Source: Mesorhizobium loti
GTDB lineage: Bacteria; Pseudomonadota; Alphaproteobacteria; Rhizobiales; Rhizobiaceae
Length of the DNA stretch: 64,000 nt
Direction: 5' to 3'
Assembly: GCF_013170705.1 (NCBI RefSeq)
Contig: NZ_CP033334.1
Coordinates: 558,001-622,000, forward strand
Shown: positions 52,032 through 60,927 of the stretch, one piece after another
Layout: the number at the start of each line of letters is the position of its first letter
How positions within the stretch are numbered: the first letter of the stretch is position 1
Notes under the pieces: model-generated
Seen by the model: only the letters and a program-made list of their open reading frames with translations
Databases searched by the model: none
What the model was told of the DNA's origin: nothing
Translations under genes and position numbers: made by a program

Positions 52032-52314
52032 TCAGCCGCTCGTGATCCCGCCCGGCAGAGACCAGCCGGCGGCGCTTGGAGCCGGCGTGTTGAGCAGTTG
52101 TTGTTCCCACAGGCAGGCGATGCCACTGCCGGCGGCATGCTGCACAAGCAGCTCCGAAAGCTCGGCGGCATGCTCTGTCCGTGCCCAGTCGCGCTGCCAT
52201 TCCGAAGCCACCGCCAGCCACGTCACCATATTCGCGCCGGCCGCGATCATGCGCTGGATGGCGACCTCATGGGCCTCGACCGAAGTGCCGCCGGATGCAT
52301 CGCGACGCGACCAT
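52032..52314 (-). pseudogene. 3' remnant of an isochorismatase-family hydrolase gene
   Basis: Reading back from the stop at 52032, the frame gives DASGGTSVEAHEVAIQRM and then AAGANMVTWLAVASEWQRDW, the C-terminal part of YcaC-like cysteine hydrolases. The catalytic Asp, Lys and Cys regions that should precede it are missing; instead the sequence joins the LysR fragment at about 52315. This is what is left after a deletion. Confidence 0.65.
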
Positions 52315-52503
52315 GCCCCGCCCCGAGGTGGAGGGGATGAAGAGCGGGTCCCCCAGCAACTGCCGCAGCCGCATCAGACGCGCCGACAGCGCCGACTGTG
52401 TGATGTTCAATCGCGTCGCGGCATGGGTGACGTTCTTGTCTTTGAGCAGGGCATCGAATGTCAACAGTAACCCGACATCGAATTCAGCGAGCAAGTGGTT
52501 CAA
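52267..52503 (-). pseudogene. truncated LysR-family regulator
   Basis: A 78-residue open frame whose first 60 residues are a LysR helix-turn-helix domain (LLLTFDALLKDKNVTHAATR, LNITQSALSARLMRLRQLLG, DPLFIPSTSGRGM). After SGRGM the match stops and the frame runs into the isochorismatase remnant in a different reading frame, then ends. The effector domain (about 200 residues) is missing. It might still bind DNA, but is best called a pseudogene. Confidence 0.72.
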
Positions 52504-52730
52504 TCAGCGTCCCATCATCTTGAATGCGGCAGGCTCAAATAGGCACCGGATCACCCCATTTTGTCGATAGGACGTCCAGCTGTGATGACTTGAACTGCAA
52601 GATTGAATGCGCCGGACAAACAGCAGCATCAACCTCCCACTCGGCTGCACATCCAGAAGCAGTCCGTCATCCTGATCTAGATTGCTCTAAGCGCAGCAGA
52701 GCGCCGCTTCTCGACATATGTTCTCGGTCG

Positions 52731-53582
52731 CTATTGGGAGACTGCGGCGCCCTTGTCGGTCCAGGTGGGCGGCAGGCCAAATCGGGCGGCGACCATTCCC
52801 GGAATGCCGGGAGCCGTTCCGAACGCCTTGCAGGCATCATATTTCGGATCACCGCCGAGCGAGGCCCGCACCCTTTGCATCGATGGTATCGCCGGCATTC
52901 CCTTGAACGGGTCCTTGCCTTTGACCAGCATGCGGCTGAAGTCGGCGGCGAAAGCCGAAGAGAGGGAGTACGCATCTCCGACGGCCGACACTCGAGCTCT
53001 CGTCGTGATCATGTTCGCACCGCGAGACCAGAGCATGGATGCCTTCTGCGAACCATCCTTGTCGACCGCCTCGGCCTCGATGGCCAGACCGCCGAGGCCG
53101 ATCGGAAGGCGCGGGATCGGAACCCCGAGCCCCGCCGCCGTGCCGCCGAGCGACGCGACGATGGAACCCGCGGCTGCCGCACGATTTGTCGCAACGATGT
53201 CGGTGACCGTCGCGTGGACGACGAGGTCCGCCGGCAGGCTCGCGGCCACGATCCTGAAGCGGTCGCCAAGGTCGGTGCAAAGCGCCCGGTCGATCGCGTT
53301 GGTGACGAGCGCCAGGTCCTTGGGATCGAAGCCACCACTGCCGATCTGCGTCGAGGTCGGCACAATGCGCACGGTCTGTGCGGCGAGCACCGGCGCCGAG
53401 TCCACACGTAATCTTGCTTTCGTGAGGGTGCCGCCCGATGGGCTCATTCCGGCGTAGGAACCCAGCGACGCGCCCTCGCGCAAGGGCACGCTCGTGCAAG
53501 CGGACAACCATGAGAATAGAGCCACGCACAGCATTGCCCGCGGCCGCATTTCACGTTGCCGAAGCTTCAAGATCATTGTCAA
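52731..53582 (-). CDS. DUF3313-like lipoprotein
   Basis: A 283-residue protein. Starts at 53582 or, more likely, 53549 (MRPRAMLCVALFSWLSAC). The lipobox LSAC predicts an outer-membrane lipoprotein. The body is like DUF3313 proteins (KARLRVDSAPVLAAQTVRIVPT, DRALCTDLGDRFRIVA, VTDIVATNRAAAAGS). The function is unknown. A TTTAC direct-repeat element lies about 75 bases upstream and is also found upstream of the next gene and of the response regulator. Confidence 0.78.
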   Translation of the reverse strand: MTMILKLRQREMRPRAMLCVALFSWLSACTSVPLREGASLGSYAGMSPSGGTLTKARLRVDSAPVLAAQTVRIVPTSTQIGSGGFDPKDLALVTNAIDRALCTDLGDRFRIVAASLPADLVVHATVTDIVATNRAAAAGSIVASLGGTAAGLGVPIPRLPIGLGGLAIEAEAVDKDGSQKASMLWSRGANMITTRARVSAVGDAYSLSSAFAADFSRMLVKGKDPFKGMPAIPSMQRVRASLGGDPKYDACKAFGTAPGIPGMVAARFGLPPTWTDKGAAVSQ

Positions 53583-53621
53583 ATCATCTGAACCGGGATC
53601 ATGGGTTCAGGGTTACCGGCC

Positions 53622-53664
53622 CCAGCGTTAACGGCGGTAAAGGCAGTGTAAAGTTCGGTAAAAC
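53622..53664. promoter_or_regulatory. direct-repeat response-regulator site, copy A
   Basis: On the gene strand the element reads GTTTTACC...TTTACAC...TTTACC...GTTAACG, with TTTAC-type units about 11 bases apart, the normal spacing for OmpR-type dimers. 39 of 43 bases match copy B at 54426-54468. It lies upstream of the DUF3313-like gene. Confidence 0.6.
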
Positions 53665-53741
53665 ATCGCAAGCTGCCGTCTTCGCTCGCCTGGGCAACCG
53701 CCAGGCTCGACGAAACCCGTTTCACCGGCGGGCAGCTTCCA

Positions 53742-54371
53742 TCAAAAGAGGTGGAGCACGGGCTTAAGGAGATTTGCGAATTGCAGCGACTCGATCAACT
53801 CGGAGCCGGGGATTGCCAATAGAAAGCAACAACCGTCGATAGCAGTACGCTTCAGCACGGCTGGGTCGAACGTCGGGAGCAACCGATGCTCCACGTCGCC
53901 GGCGCCTCGTCCAAAGCGAGGGAAGAAGGCGGGAACCTCGCGGCAATATTTCCGGTAGGCATCGCCGAAAAATCCTACCAGAACAGTCGATTCGCGGGCT
54001 GAGACATAGGCGAATACCAGATACCCGAACAAAAAGTAGAAGGCCCCGATCGCGAGCGACCCAAAAGTCAGGCCTATGCCGGCAAGACCCAGGGAAGAAA
54101 AGAAGTACAACGGATTGCGGGTGTATTTGTAAGGGCCGTTCGTGATGAGTTCCAGATTCTTGCGTCCGCCTATGTACAGCGATGCCCAGCACCGCCCGGC
54201 GACACATATGATGATAAATGTGGGCCCCATAAATTCGATGGCTTGGCGAGGAAGAGTCTCCGGCAGCCAAGCGCTCTGCACCAATAGGATCGGCATCAGA
54301 AGCAACGGGGCGGCCAGCCAGAGGAACCGCATCCTCTTGCCCTGCTGAAACACCGCCGTGGTCACCGACAT
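53742..54371 (-). CDS. isoprenylcysteine carboxyl methyltransferase-family membrane protein
   Basis: A 209-residue protein starting at 54371 (MSVTTAVFQQGKRMR). It has four or so hydrophobic segments and the family core NGPYKYTRNPLYFFSSLGLAGIG (key parts: GPYKYTRNPLY), then the C-terminal ARESTVLVGFFGDAYRKYCREVPAFFP (key parts: FGDAYRKYCREVPAF), which bind S-adenosylmethionine. Bacterial members methylate lipids or other unknown substrates. Its promoter carries the response-regulator element, copy B. Confidence 0.83.
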   Translation of the reverse strand: MSVTTAVFQQGKRMRFLWLAAPLLLMPILLVQSAWLPETLPRQAIEFMGPTFIIICVAGRCWASLYIGGRKNLELITNGPYKYTRNPLYFFSSLGLAGIGLTFGSLAIGAFYFLFGYLVFAYVSARESTVLVGFFGDAYRKYCREVPAFFPRFGRGAGDVEHRLLPTFDPAVLKRTAIDGCCFLLAIPGSELIESLQFANLLKPVLHLF

Positions 54372-54425
54372 TGGTCCGCTTTCTCGCATTTGAAGAACCG
54401 GGGTCACCGCTCAGCTTTAGCGATG

Positions 54426-54468
54426 CCAGCGTTAATGGCCGTAAAGGCAGTGTAAAGATGGGTAAAAC
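54426..54468. promoter_or_regulatory. direct-repeat response-regulator site, copy B
   Basis: 39 of 43 bases are identical to copy A, in the same orientation relative to the downstream gene. It lies 55 bases before the methyltransferase-like gene and just downstream of the histidine kinase stop. Confidence 0.62.
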
Positions 54469-54474
54469 TTGCGA

Positions 54475-55764
54475 TCAGCCTCGATCATTCGACGGACTGA
54501 ACATCGCCGGCTGCCGGGGAATCTCCAGCATGATGGCCAAGCCGCCGACGTCCGGCAGCGACGCGTATACTCGCCCTCCATGGCACTCGATAGCCTGTCT
54601 GGCAATCGCAAGGCCAAGGCCGTACCCGCCTCTCGGCGCCGCGTCATTCCCGCGGGAGAATGGCCGGAAGATTCGTTCGAGTTCGTCACGCTTGACGCCC
54701 GGCCCCTGATCCGCGACGCACACCTTGAGGAGGTCGTCCGTCGTCTCGCATTTCACGGTGATCTGCGAATGTTCGGCGGTGTATTTGATGGCGTTGCGAA
54801 TGACGTTTTCCAGCGCCCGGTAGATCAGCTCGCCTTCGACCTCGGCAAGAAAGCTGGCGTCGATATTGGTGGTGATCGAAACCTCGTGGGCCTGGGCTTC
54901 AAACGCCGCGTCGCCAAGGATTTCGTTCAGAAGATCGATGACGTCCAGCCTCTGTGTCTTCAATGGGAGACGGGAACCGGCCGTCAGCCTGGCGAGGGTC
55001 AGCACTTCGCCGACAAGCGCATCGAGCCGTTCGACCTCCCGATCCATGCGGTCCAGCATGGCGTCGAGTTTCGCCGGACTCTGCCGAAGGACACCCCCGA
55101 CAGCCTGCAGACGCGACAGCGGGGAGCGCAGTTCATGCGACACGTCGTGGAAAAGTCTCTGCTGTGCATCCTGCAGTTCCTGCAGCCGCGCGGCGCTGGA
55201 ATCGAAATCGTGCGCGAGCGCCGAGACCTCGTCCTTGCGACCTGCCATCTTGTGCCCGATGCGGATGTCGAAATGGCCATGGGCGAGCGCGCTCAGGCCG
55301 TCGCGCAGGTGCACGACGGGACGAATGAGATATCGGGCGAGCGCGGCCGCCGATATCGCGCTCGAAATCAGAATACCGAACCCCGGTACGAACGGACCAA
55401 GCTTGTCGAGAATGACACTATATTGCTGGGGCACCGAGATTCGGTAGCAAATCCCGTCCTTCAGGACGGTTCTTGTCTCCGCCGTGCTCCTGTCGCTGCA
55501 TGCGCCGGATTCCGCGATCCTGGAGATCATAAGACCGACCGGTACCGTGTCCTCGCTTATGCGGGCAAGGCGTCGAGCGGCATCTTCACCGTCCTTGAGC
55601 AGTACGTTTTCAATCAGTTCGAGGACGACCTCCTGCTTCTGATGTGCCAGTCTCGAAGCGGAAGGAAGCGTTTCAAAGAAGTCGAGTGTCAGGATAATGA
55701 CCGCGACGGACGCGGCAAGCGTCAGCCAGGTTATCACGAAGAACTTCTTAAACAGTCGGGGCAT
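54475..55764 (-). CDS. sensor histidine kinase
   Basis: A 429-residue membrane kinase. There is a transmembrane segment at about 8-28, a periplasmic domain of about 100 residues with two Cys (about 89 and 106), a second transmembrane segment at about 125-148, then HAMP. The phosphorylated His is about residue 210 in LFHDVSHELRSPLSRLQ. The ATP-binding domain has the N box (NVIRNAIKYT), DQGPGV and GYGLGLAIARQAIECHGG. It is encoded directly after its response regulator (gap of about 1 base). The signal is unknown; envelope stress is suggested by the lipoprotein and methyltransferase neighbours. Confidence 0.9.
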   Translation of the reverse strand: MPRLFKKFFVITWLTLAASVAVIILTLDFFETLPSASRLAHQKQEVVLELIENVLLKDGEDAARRLARISEDTVPVGLMISRIAESGACSDRSTAETRTVLKDGICYRISVPQQYSVILDKLGPFVPGFGILISSAISAAALARYLIRPVVHLRDGLSALAHGHFDIRIGHKMAGRKDEVSALAHDFDSSAARLQELQDAQQRLFHDVSHELRSPLSRLQAVGGVLRQSPAKLDAMLDRMDREVERLDALVGEVLTLARLTAGSRLPLKTQRLDVIDLLNEILGDAAFEAQAHEVSITTNIDASFLAEVEGELIYRALENVIRNAIKYTAEHSQITVKCETTDDLLKVCVADQGPGVKRDELERIFRPFSRGNDAAPRGGYGLGLAIARQAIECHGGRVYASLPDVGGLAIMLEIPRQPAMFSPSNDRG

Positions 55765-55765
55765 G

Positions 55766-56452
55766 TCAATCCAAAAGAAGTTGATAGCCCTGACCGCGAA
55801 CAGACTTTATCCGTGACTGTCCATCTTCCCTGAGGCCGAGCTTCTGACGCACGCTGCTGATATGGACGTCGATGCGGCGATCGAACGGGGTCAGCGGCTT
55901 TCCAAAAGCCCGTTTTGAGATGTCCTGCTTCGATATCAACTGGCCGGCATTGCGAGCGAGAACCTCGAGCAGGCTGAACTCCGTGCCGGTAAGCTCCAGC
56001 GGCTTCCCCTCCCATTCGGCGGTTCTGTTGCCTGGTTGAACCACCAGCCGCCCGGCTCTCAGCGTGTCGGTGGCCGCGCCGGCCGCAGGCTGGTTCGCAC
56101 GACGAAGAATCGCGCGCACCCTGGCCGCGAGTTCTCCTGGAGAGCAGGGTTTCGTCACATAATCGTCGGCACCGAGGTTCAGGCCGGATATCCGGTCGAT
56201 GTCATCGCCTCTCGCCGTCAGCATCAGCACGGGAACCTGGCTCAGCTTCCTGATCCTTCGCAGGATCTCGATCCCGTTCATTCGGGGCATCATGATATCG
56301 AGCACGATCAGGTCCACGGCATTGCGCGCGGCCGCGGCAATGGCTGTGCCGCCGTCCGCGCCTGTCGCGACGTCATACCCTTCTTCGACCAGGTATTCCT
56401 GCAGCAGCGTCGTCAACTCGACATCGTCGTCGATGAGGAGGACCTTGTTCAT
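55766..56452 (-). CDS. OmpR-family response regulator
   Basis: A 228-residue regulator starting at 56452 (MNKVLLIDDDVELTTLLQEY). The receiver phospho-Asp is about residue 52 (LIVLDIMMPRMNG), with the conserved Thr in LMLTARGD and Lys in VTKPCSPGEL. The C-terminal winged helix has ELTGTEFSLLEVLARN and the ending SVRGQGYQLL. A related repeat element lies upstream (copy C), so autoregulation is likely. Confidence 0.91.
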   Translation of the reverse strand: MNKVLLIDDDVELTTLLQEYLVEEGYDVATGADGGTAIAAAARNAVDLIVLDIMMPRMNGIEILRRIRKLSQVPVLMLTARGDDIDRISGLNLGADDYVTKPCSPGELAARVRAILRRANQPAAGAATDTLRAGRLVVQPGNRTAEWEGKPLELTGTEFSLLEVLARNAGQLISKQDISKRAFGKPLTPFDRRIDVHISSVRQKLGLREDGQSRIKSVRGQGYQLLLD

Positions 56453-56515
56453 CACATTCCGTCCGTCATTGATGCCGGTCACCCATAAGGCACAAACACC
56501 CGCCAGCGACGCGAT

Positions 56516-56552
56516 TTTACCCAGCTTAACACAATTTGACGGCGCTTAACGT
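56516..56552. promoter_or_regulatory. direct-repeat response-regulator site, copy C
   Basis: Reads TTTTACC...TTAACAC...TTGACGG...CTTAACG, a weaker relative of copies A and B, in opposite orientation relative to the downstream gene. It lies about 65 bases before the response regulator start. Confidence 0.45.
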
Positions 56553-57234
56553 CCGCGCGACTATGCATGGACAGGCGACACCGGTCGCGTTCAACCAACG
56601 CTGGGATCTTCCGCCTTTATGTGGCTGCAGATTCAAGGCGGACGCGCGCGCCCAACCTTCAGGACAGGTCGCGTGCTTTTCAGGCCTGCTCGACGGCATT
56701 TTCTGGGACAGACGAAGGGGACAGAGCACAGACCACGCTGCTGGCTGATCAGGCCGCTCTGACAATGGTAGCTTCGCGCCCAATGCCGGCCGTCGCGGTC
56801 AGTCTTGCCACCTCCCGAAAGCAGACATGCTCGAACCCCGCAGGAGGTTGGTTGCACCAGAACCTTTTGCCCCCATTTCTGCCGATAGGGGTATGCACGC
56901 GAGGTCAAGGCAAGCCGGGCTATGTTTTGACCGCCGTGCCCGTCCCAGCACTTGGCTGCTTGCGCTGCCCGCCAAAGTGATCGAGACCAGTCGCGGATAC
57001 ATGGCCGGCCAAACCTTCGGCAAGAGGCTGTTCTCGTATCTTTTCCGGATTGCGGTTGATCCATAACAGTGGCAGCCCAACTTCTTCCTTTTGCTGCCAT
57101 CTCTCCCGTCTAAACATGGCAGCGCCGGGACGTAGAAAATGACTGCGGGGAGCGGCAGTGCGGGAGCATCGATGCCTCATCGTCGCCAAGCGCATCTCGA
57201 CTGCGCGCATTGCGATCGAGTTAAAGTAATCTAT
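56553..57234. other. gene-poor intergenic stretch
   Basis: Nearly 700 bases without a recognisable gene. Several ORFs of 80-155 codons cross it on both strands but none resembles a protein family or has a good ribosome site. No mobile-element ends were recognised. It may hold a decayed gene. Confidence 0.5.
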
Positions 57235-57293
57235 CAGTAATATTGACGTAGTATCGACAAACTACTTTATGCAAAACGTCATATTAGATACTG
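57235..57293. promoter_or_regulatory. nested inverted repeats before the first PAP2 gene
   Basis: An inner pair GTAGT (57248) and ACTAC (57261), and an outer imperfect pair CAGTAATATTGACG with CGTCATATTAGATACTG, all in an AT-rich stretch ending 8 bases before the ATG at 57301. This may be an operator or a leader hairpin. No ribosome site is evident between it and the start. Confidence 0.35.
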
Positions 57294-57300
57294 TTAAATT

Positions 57301-58386
57301 ATGATGATCTTAAATTCCGAAGTCTGCCAGTACAGCCCGTCCGCAAAATGGTCGGTGAGATTGGCATTCTGCGTGAGCATCTATGTGCTCGCCGCATTCT
57401 TCCTTGATCCGCAATCGTTCGTGGCTCTAAGTCAGATCTACGCCGAAAAATTCCTCGTCGCCATTCCGATATTGTTGGTTGGAGGCGTTGGCAGCGCAGC
57501 TCTCATTTTCGGCCGCCAGGCACCGACGCGCTACGCCGTTGAACTGCTTCGAACGCGATGGCGGGGTTGCGTGCCGGTGCTGCTGTTCTTCCTCGTCGGC
57601 ATGACCGCGTTTTCCACCTACAAGAGCGCGATTCCGAAAATCGTTCCGTTCTATACCGATCCATGGCTTGCCGACCTGGATGAGTGGATACACGGAGCGG
57701 CGCCATGGGAATTGGCGCATCGCCTCGATCACGATCTATGGGCGTTCTTTGTCTTCAAGAACTACGATGTGCTTTGGTATGCGCTGTGGTTTGGAACGGT
57801 TCTCTCCGTGGCTATGTGGTCGGATCGGATCGCACGGATTCGCTATCTCTGGGCGCTTGCGTTGACCATCTCGATCGTCGGTACACTGCTCGCACTTCTC
57901 CTGTCGTCCGCTGGTCCCATCTACTACGATTATTTCGTCGGTAGTGACCGCTTCGACGAACTAAGGGTGGCCATGTCGGCTCTGGAGTCCAGCGTCATCG
58001 TCCGAGAATACGCCGATTATCTTTTGACCTTGCACACGACAGGAAATGCAGGTTTGGGGGGCGGCATCTCGGCCATGCCCAGCCTGCACGTCGCCCTTGC
58101 CACCCTGAACGCCTATTTCCTTTCCTCCCTCAACCGCTGGCTTGGCGTTCTTGGTTGGATCTTCGCTGCCTTGATCATGTACGGGTCAGTGTACACTGGA
58201 TGGCACTACGCGGTGGACGGCTACATCTCGATCGTAGTGGTATCGGTGATCTGGTGGGGGACTGGACGCCTAGTGCGCGAGCAGCATCATCTGACCCTCC
58301 CATGGATGGACACCGCCGTGTCCGAACCGTCGACCTCCGCGCTCTTGAAGAATGACCGCATCACTCCTGGGATGGACGCCTCGTAG
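57301..58386 (+). CDS. PAP2-superfamily membrane phosphatase/phosphotransferase, copy 1
   Basis: A 361-residue protein, starting at 57301 or 57304, with about six hydrophobic segments. The PAP2 active-site motifs are GGGISAMPSLHVALATLNAY (motif 2 with the catalytic His, about 253-272) and GWHYAVDGYISI (motif 3, second His). Arrangement is like inositol phosphorylceramide synthase-type (Aur1) proteins. It probably acts on lipid phosphates or polyprenyl phosphates. It is followed by a same-length paralogue. Confidence 0.82.
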   Translation: MMILNSEVCQYSPSAKWSVRLAFCVSIYVLAAFFLDPQSFVALSQIYAEKFLVAIPILLVGGVGSAALIFGRQAPTRYAVELLRTRWRGCVPVLLFFLVGMTAFSTYKSAIPKIVPFYTDPWLADLDEWIHGAAPWELAHRLDHDLWAFFVFKNYDVLWYALWFGTVLSVAMWSDRIARIRYLWALALTISIVGTLLALLLSSAGPIYYDYFVGSDRFDELRVAMSALESSVIVREYADYLLTLHTTGNAGLGGGISAMPSLHVALATLNAYFLSSLNRWLGVLGWIFAALIMYGSVYTGWHYAVDGYISIVVVSVIWWGTGRLVREQHHLTLPWMDTAVSEPSTSALLKNDRITPGMDAS

Positions 58387-58468
58387 CGAAAATTCCCCTA
58401 CATACTGTTCCTCTGAATATACGTGCCCGGCCAACGCGAAACCTGTTCGAACGCTCGATATAGTTCTC

Positions 58469-59554
58469 ATGGCTTCTTCCGAAATCACGCGAGACCTTGC
58501 GCCAGAAAAGCAGCTTCCGGCATGGCTCGCTTACGCGAGGCGCTGCAACGCGATGCTCTGCGCAGTGATCTTTGCGTTCGTCTTTCTGACTTTTGTGGTC
58601 GCAACAATCAGCGGCGATTCGATCCTGCCCCATGTCTTCGAATATGCCGAGCGGGTCGTGCGAGCCTTTCTGTTGTTGAGTTCCGCCCTTGTCATCTGGG
58701 CTTGCTCAGGCGCGATCGTACAGGGTCGTCACGGATCACCAGTCAGCCTCGCGACGGCTCGCATGAGAAACCTGGCTACGTCGAACACGCTTACACGGTT
58801 TCTCTACGCCAGCGCCATATTGGTTCTCTTCATGGCCGCCTTCCTCTACAACAAGATGTTGATCCCGGTTGTGGCCCCTTTCCAATGGGACGAGACCTTC
58901 TCGCGTTGGGATGCAGGTCTTTTGGGCGGGTACCAGGCCTGGCAGATCATCCAGCCGGTTGTCGGCGTACCGTGGATGACCGTGCTCTTGGACGTGGCAT
59001 ATTCATCATGGGTGCCGGTAGTCTTCCTGTTCTGGGGCGGGCTGTTCGCCAGTCCGCGCGTGCCGGAGCCGATACGTGTCCGCTATTGGTGGGCGACGAT
59101 CATGTCCTGGCTCCTGATAGGCTTGGTGATGGCAACAATGTTCTCTTCCGCGGGACCTTGTTACTTCTCGGAAATCGTACCGGGCACGCCCTCGCCCTAT
59201 GGCGATCTCATGCACTATCTCGACGGGGTGGATGCGGACTATTCTTTGTCTTCATCCTTGACCAAGGATTTTCTTTGGCAGGTCCATATCGGCACGTTCG
59301 ACCTGCCCGGAGGCATCTCGGCCATGCCCAGTATGCACAACGCGCAGGCGGCTTTGTTTGCGGCGGTCGCGTACTCCCTCGACCGCAGGCTCGGCCATGT
59401 CATGCTGGCCTACGCCGTGTTGATCTTTCTCGGCTCGATTCATCTTGGATGGCACTATGCCGTGGATGGGATTGTCGGTGTTGTCACGGCGCTCGCCATT
59501 TGGATTGCATGCGCAAAGGTGGCTAGGAGCGAACGGAAGTGTTCTGTTGAATAG
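58469..59554 (+). CDS. PAP2-superfamily membrane phosphatase/phosphotransferase, copy 2
   Basis: A 361-residue protein starting at 58469 (MASSEITRDLAPEKQ); the frame extends further upstream to 58352 but overlaps the previous gene. The active-site motifs are LPGGISAMPSMHNAQAALFA and GWHYAVDGIVGV, both with the catalytic His. It matches the upstream gene in length and motif positions, though the sequences differ. The two are probably a tandem duplication with diverged substrates, and are likely co-transcribed. Confidence 0.82.
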   Translation: MASSEITRDLAPEKQLPAWLAYARRCNAMLCAVIFAFVFLTFVVATISGDSILPHVFEYAERVVRAFLLLSSALVIWACSGAIVQGRHGSPVSLATARMRNLATSNTLTRFLYASAILVLFMAAFLYNKMLIPVVAPFQWDETFSRWDAGLLGGYQAWQIIQPVVGVPWMTVLLDVAYSSWVPVVFLFWGGLFASPRVPEPIRVRYWWATIMSWLLIGLVMATMFSSAGPCYFSEIVPGTPSPYGDLMHYLDGVDADYSLSSSLTKDFLWQVHIGTFDLPGGISAMPSMHNAQAALFAAVAYSLDRRLGHVMLAYAVLIFLGSIHLGWHYAVDGIVGVVTALAIWIACAKVARSERKCSVE

Positions 59555-59897
59555 CGGCCCTCACACCGAGAGGCGAAGCAGCAGATCGATAAGGGGCGGC
59601 CGCGCGCCGAGGGACTTGCTGGGCCGTTGAGACGGTGCGCCTTATCCAACCCTGATAGGCAGTTTGCAAGGTTAAATCAAAGCGCTGCCCTTTTGGGCAT
59701 TGGTTGACCCTACAGGCAGCGCGAGCAATGCCGATTCCACGAAAAAGCCGTATCGCATGCGATGCCGGCAACGGGAAAATGTGCTCTTGGCGCGTCCCGC
59801 GTATCGAAAAACTGGCTTCGTGCTTACGCGAACCTAAGCGCATCCGGTGCGGTGGATTGCGTGAAGCCAAGTAGTCAACTGATATTCAAGGGAAAAC
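59555..59897. other. intergenic region between the PAP2 genes and the integration scar
   Basis: No gene was recognised. It contains a wide inverted repeat, GCGCTGCC at 59682-59689 and GGCAGCGC at 59715-59722, which could fold as a terminator-like stem behind the PAP2 genes. Confidence 0.45.
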
Positions 59898-59942
59898 TGG
59901 CGCACCCGACAGGATTCGAACCTGTGACCTCTGCCTTCGGAG
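59898..59942 (-). other. 3' half of tRNA-Arg(CCG): attachment-site remnant
   Basis: On the minus strand, 45 bases from the anticodon loop to the CCA end of tRNA-Arg with anticodon CCG: loop CTCCGAA, stem GGCAG, T-arm ACAGG-TTCGAAT-CCTGT, acceptor CGGGTGC-G-CCA. The 5' half is absent; the bases after 59942 do not continue the anticodon stem. This is the duplicate left by tyrosine-integrase insertion into a tRNA gene. The complete tRNA should lie at the other end of the element, outside the window. Confidence 0.8.
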
Positions 59943-60110
59943 AATGGATAGTGGCTTTCGCCGAAACTATCCGATTCTATCCGAATGCGCGCTATGCCTC
60001 TGAAATCACAAAACAAATTTGAAATCATTCTGCGCCGACGGTACGACGGGACGGCTCAAACCCCTCCCTGTCGTGCTTACGCGGGGATTCTGTCAAGGAG
60101 ACACCCTAGC

Positions 60111-60927
60111 ATGGCGAAGCTGACCAAACGAACCGTCGATGCCACCAAAATAAAATCGTCGGACTATGTGATATGGGACGAAGACCTGCCTGGCTTTGGC
60201 TTGCGTGTCTTTGCTTCGGGCAAGCGCAGCTACGTTGTACAGTATCGCACTGCTGGCCGCTCACGTCGGCCTGCACGGAGTTTGGACGCCTGAGGAAGCC
60301 AGGCGCGAGGCGAAAGTCTTCCTCGGCCAAGTCGCAAGGGGCGGCAACCCCGCCGAGGAGCGCAAGCTCGATCGCGAGGCGATCACGGTCAAGGAACTCT
60401 GCACCCGCTACCTCGAAGATCTCAAGAATGGCCTCGTGCTCGGCAAACGAGGACGGCCCAAGAAGGCGACGACAATCTCCACCGATGTCGGGCGCGTCGA
60501 GCGCCACATCGTTCCGCTGCTCGGCAGTCGAAGGGTGCGGGATTTGGCCAAGTCCGACATCACGCAACCCATGAAGGACATCATGGCGGGCAAGACCCGC
60601 GCGAACGTCAAGACGGGCAAGCTGCGTGGGCGCGCGATCGTGCGCGGTGGAGCCGGCACAGCGGCTCGAACGATAGGGCTCTTCGGCGGCATTCTCAGCT
60701 ATGCGGTCGAACTCGGCATCATCGATCAGAATCCGGTGCATGGCGTTCGCAAGCCGAAGGACAGGGTCAACGCTCGCCGTCTCAGCGAGCAGGAGTATCG
60801 CACCCTCGGTGATATTCTGAAGAAGGCGGTCGACGATGGGCAATACGCGACAACAGCCAAGTGGTCCAGGGTTGTGCGAAGGCTCGCTTGCAGCGCCATC
60901 GTGATTGCAAGCAAATCCGCGGTTTGA
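60111..60927 (+). pseudogene. decayed tyrosine integrase (prophage/ICE-type)
   Basis: The ATG at 60111 has AAGGAG upstream and begins MAKLTKRTVDATKIKSSDYV, a DUF4102-type arm domain. At about 60280 the frame shifts from frame 3 to frame 1; the continuation has LHGVWTPEEARREAKVFLGQ, GNPAEERKLDRE and a core-binding domain (KELCTRYLEDLKNG, RRVRDLAKSDI, GILSYAVELGIIDQNPVHGV). At about 60865 the sequence departs from the family and stops at 60927, before the catalytic R-H-R-Y domain. So it cannot recombine. It lies next to the tRNA-Arg fragment it presumably made. Confidence 0.85.

Noticed and set aside
56633..57100. 155-codon minus-strand frame as a gene in the gap
   Set aside because: Residue composition looks random (many Arg, Ser, Cys, Trp), no ribosome site, and no family resemblance.
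59898..59942. a functional tRNA-Arg gene
   Set aside because: Only the anticodon loop to CCA end is present; the D-arm and acceptor 5' strand are missing.
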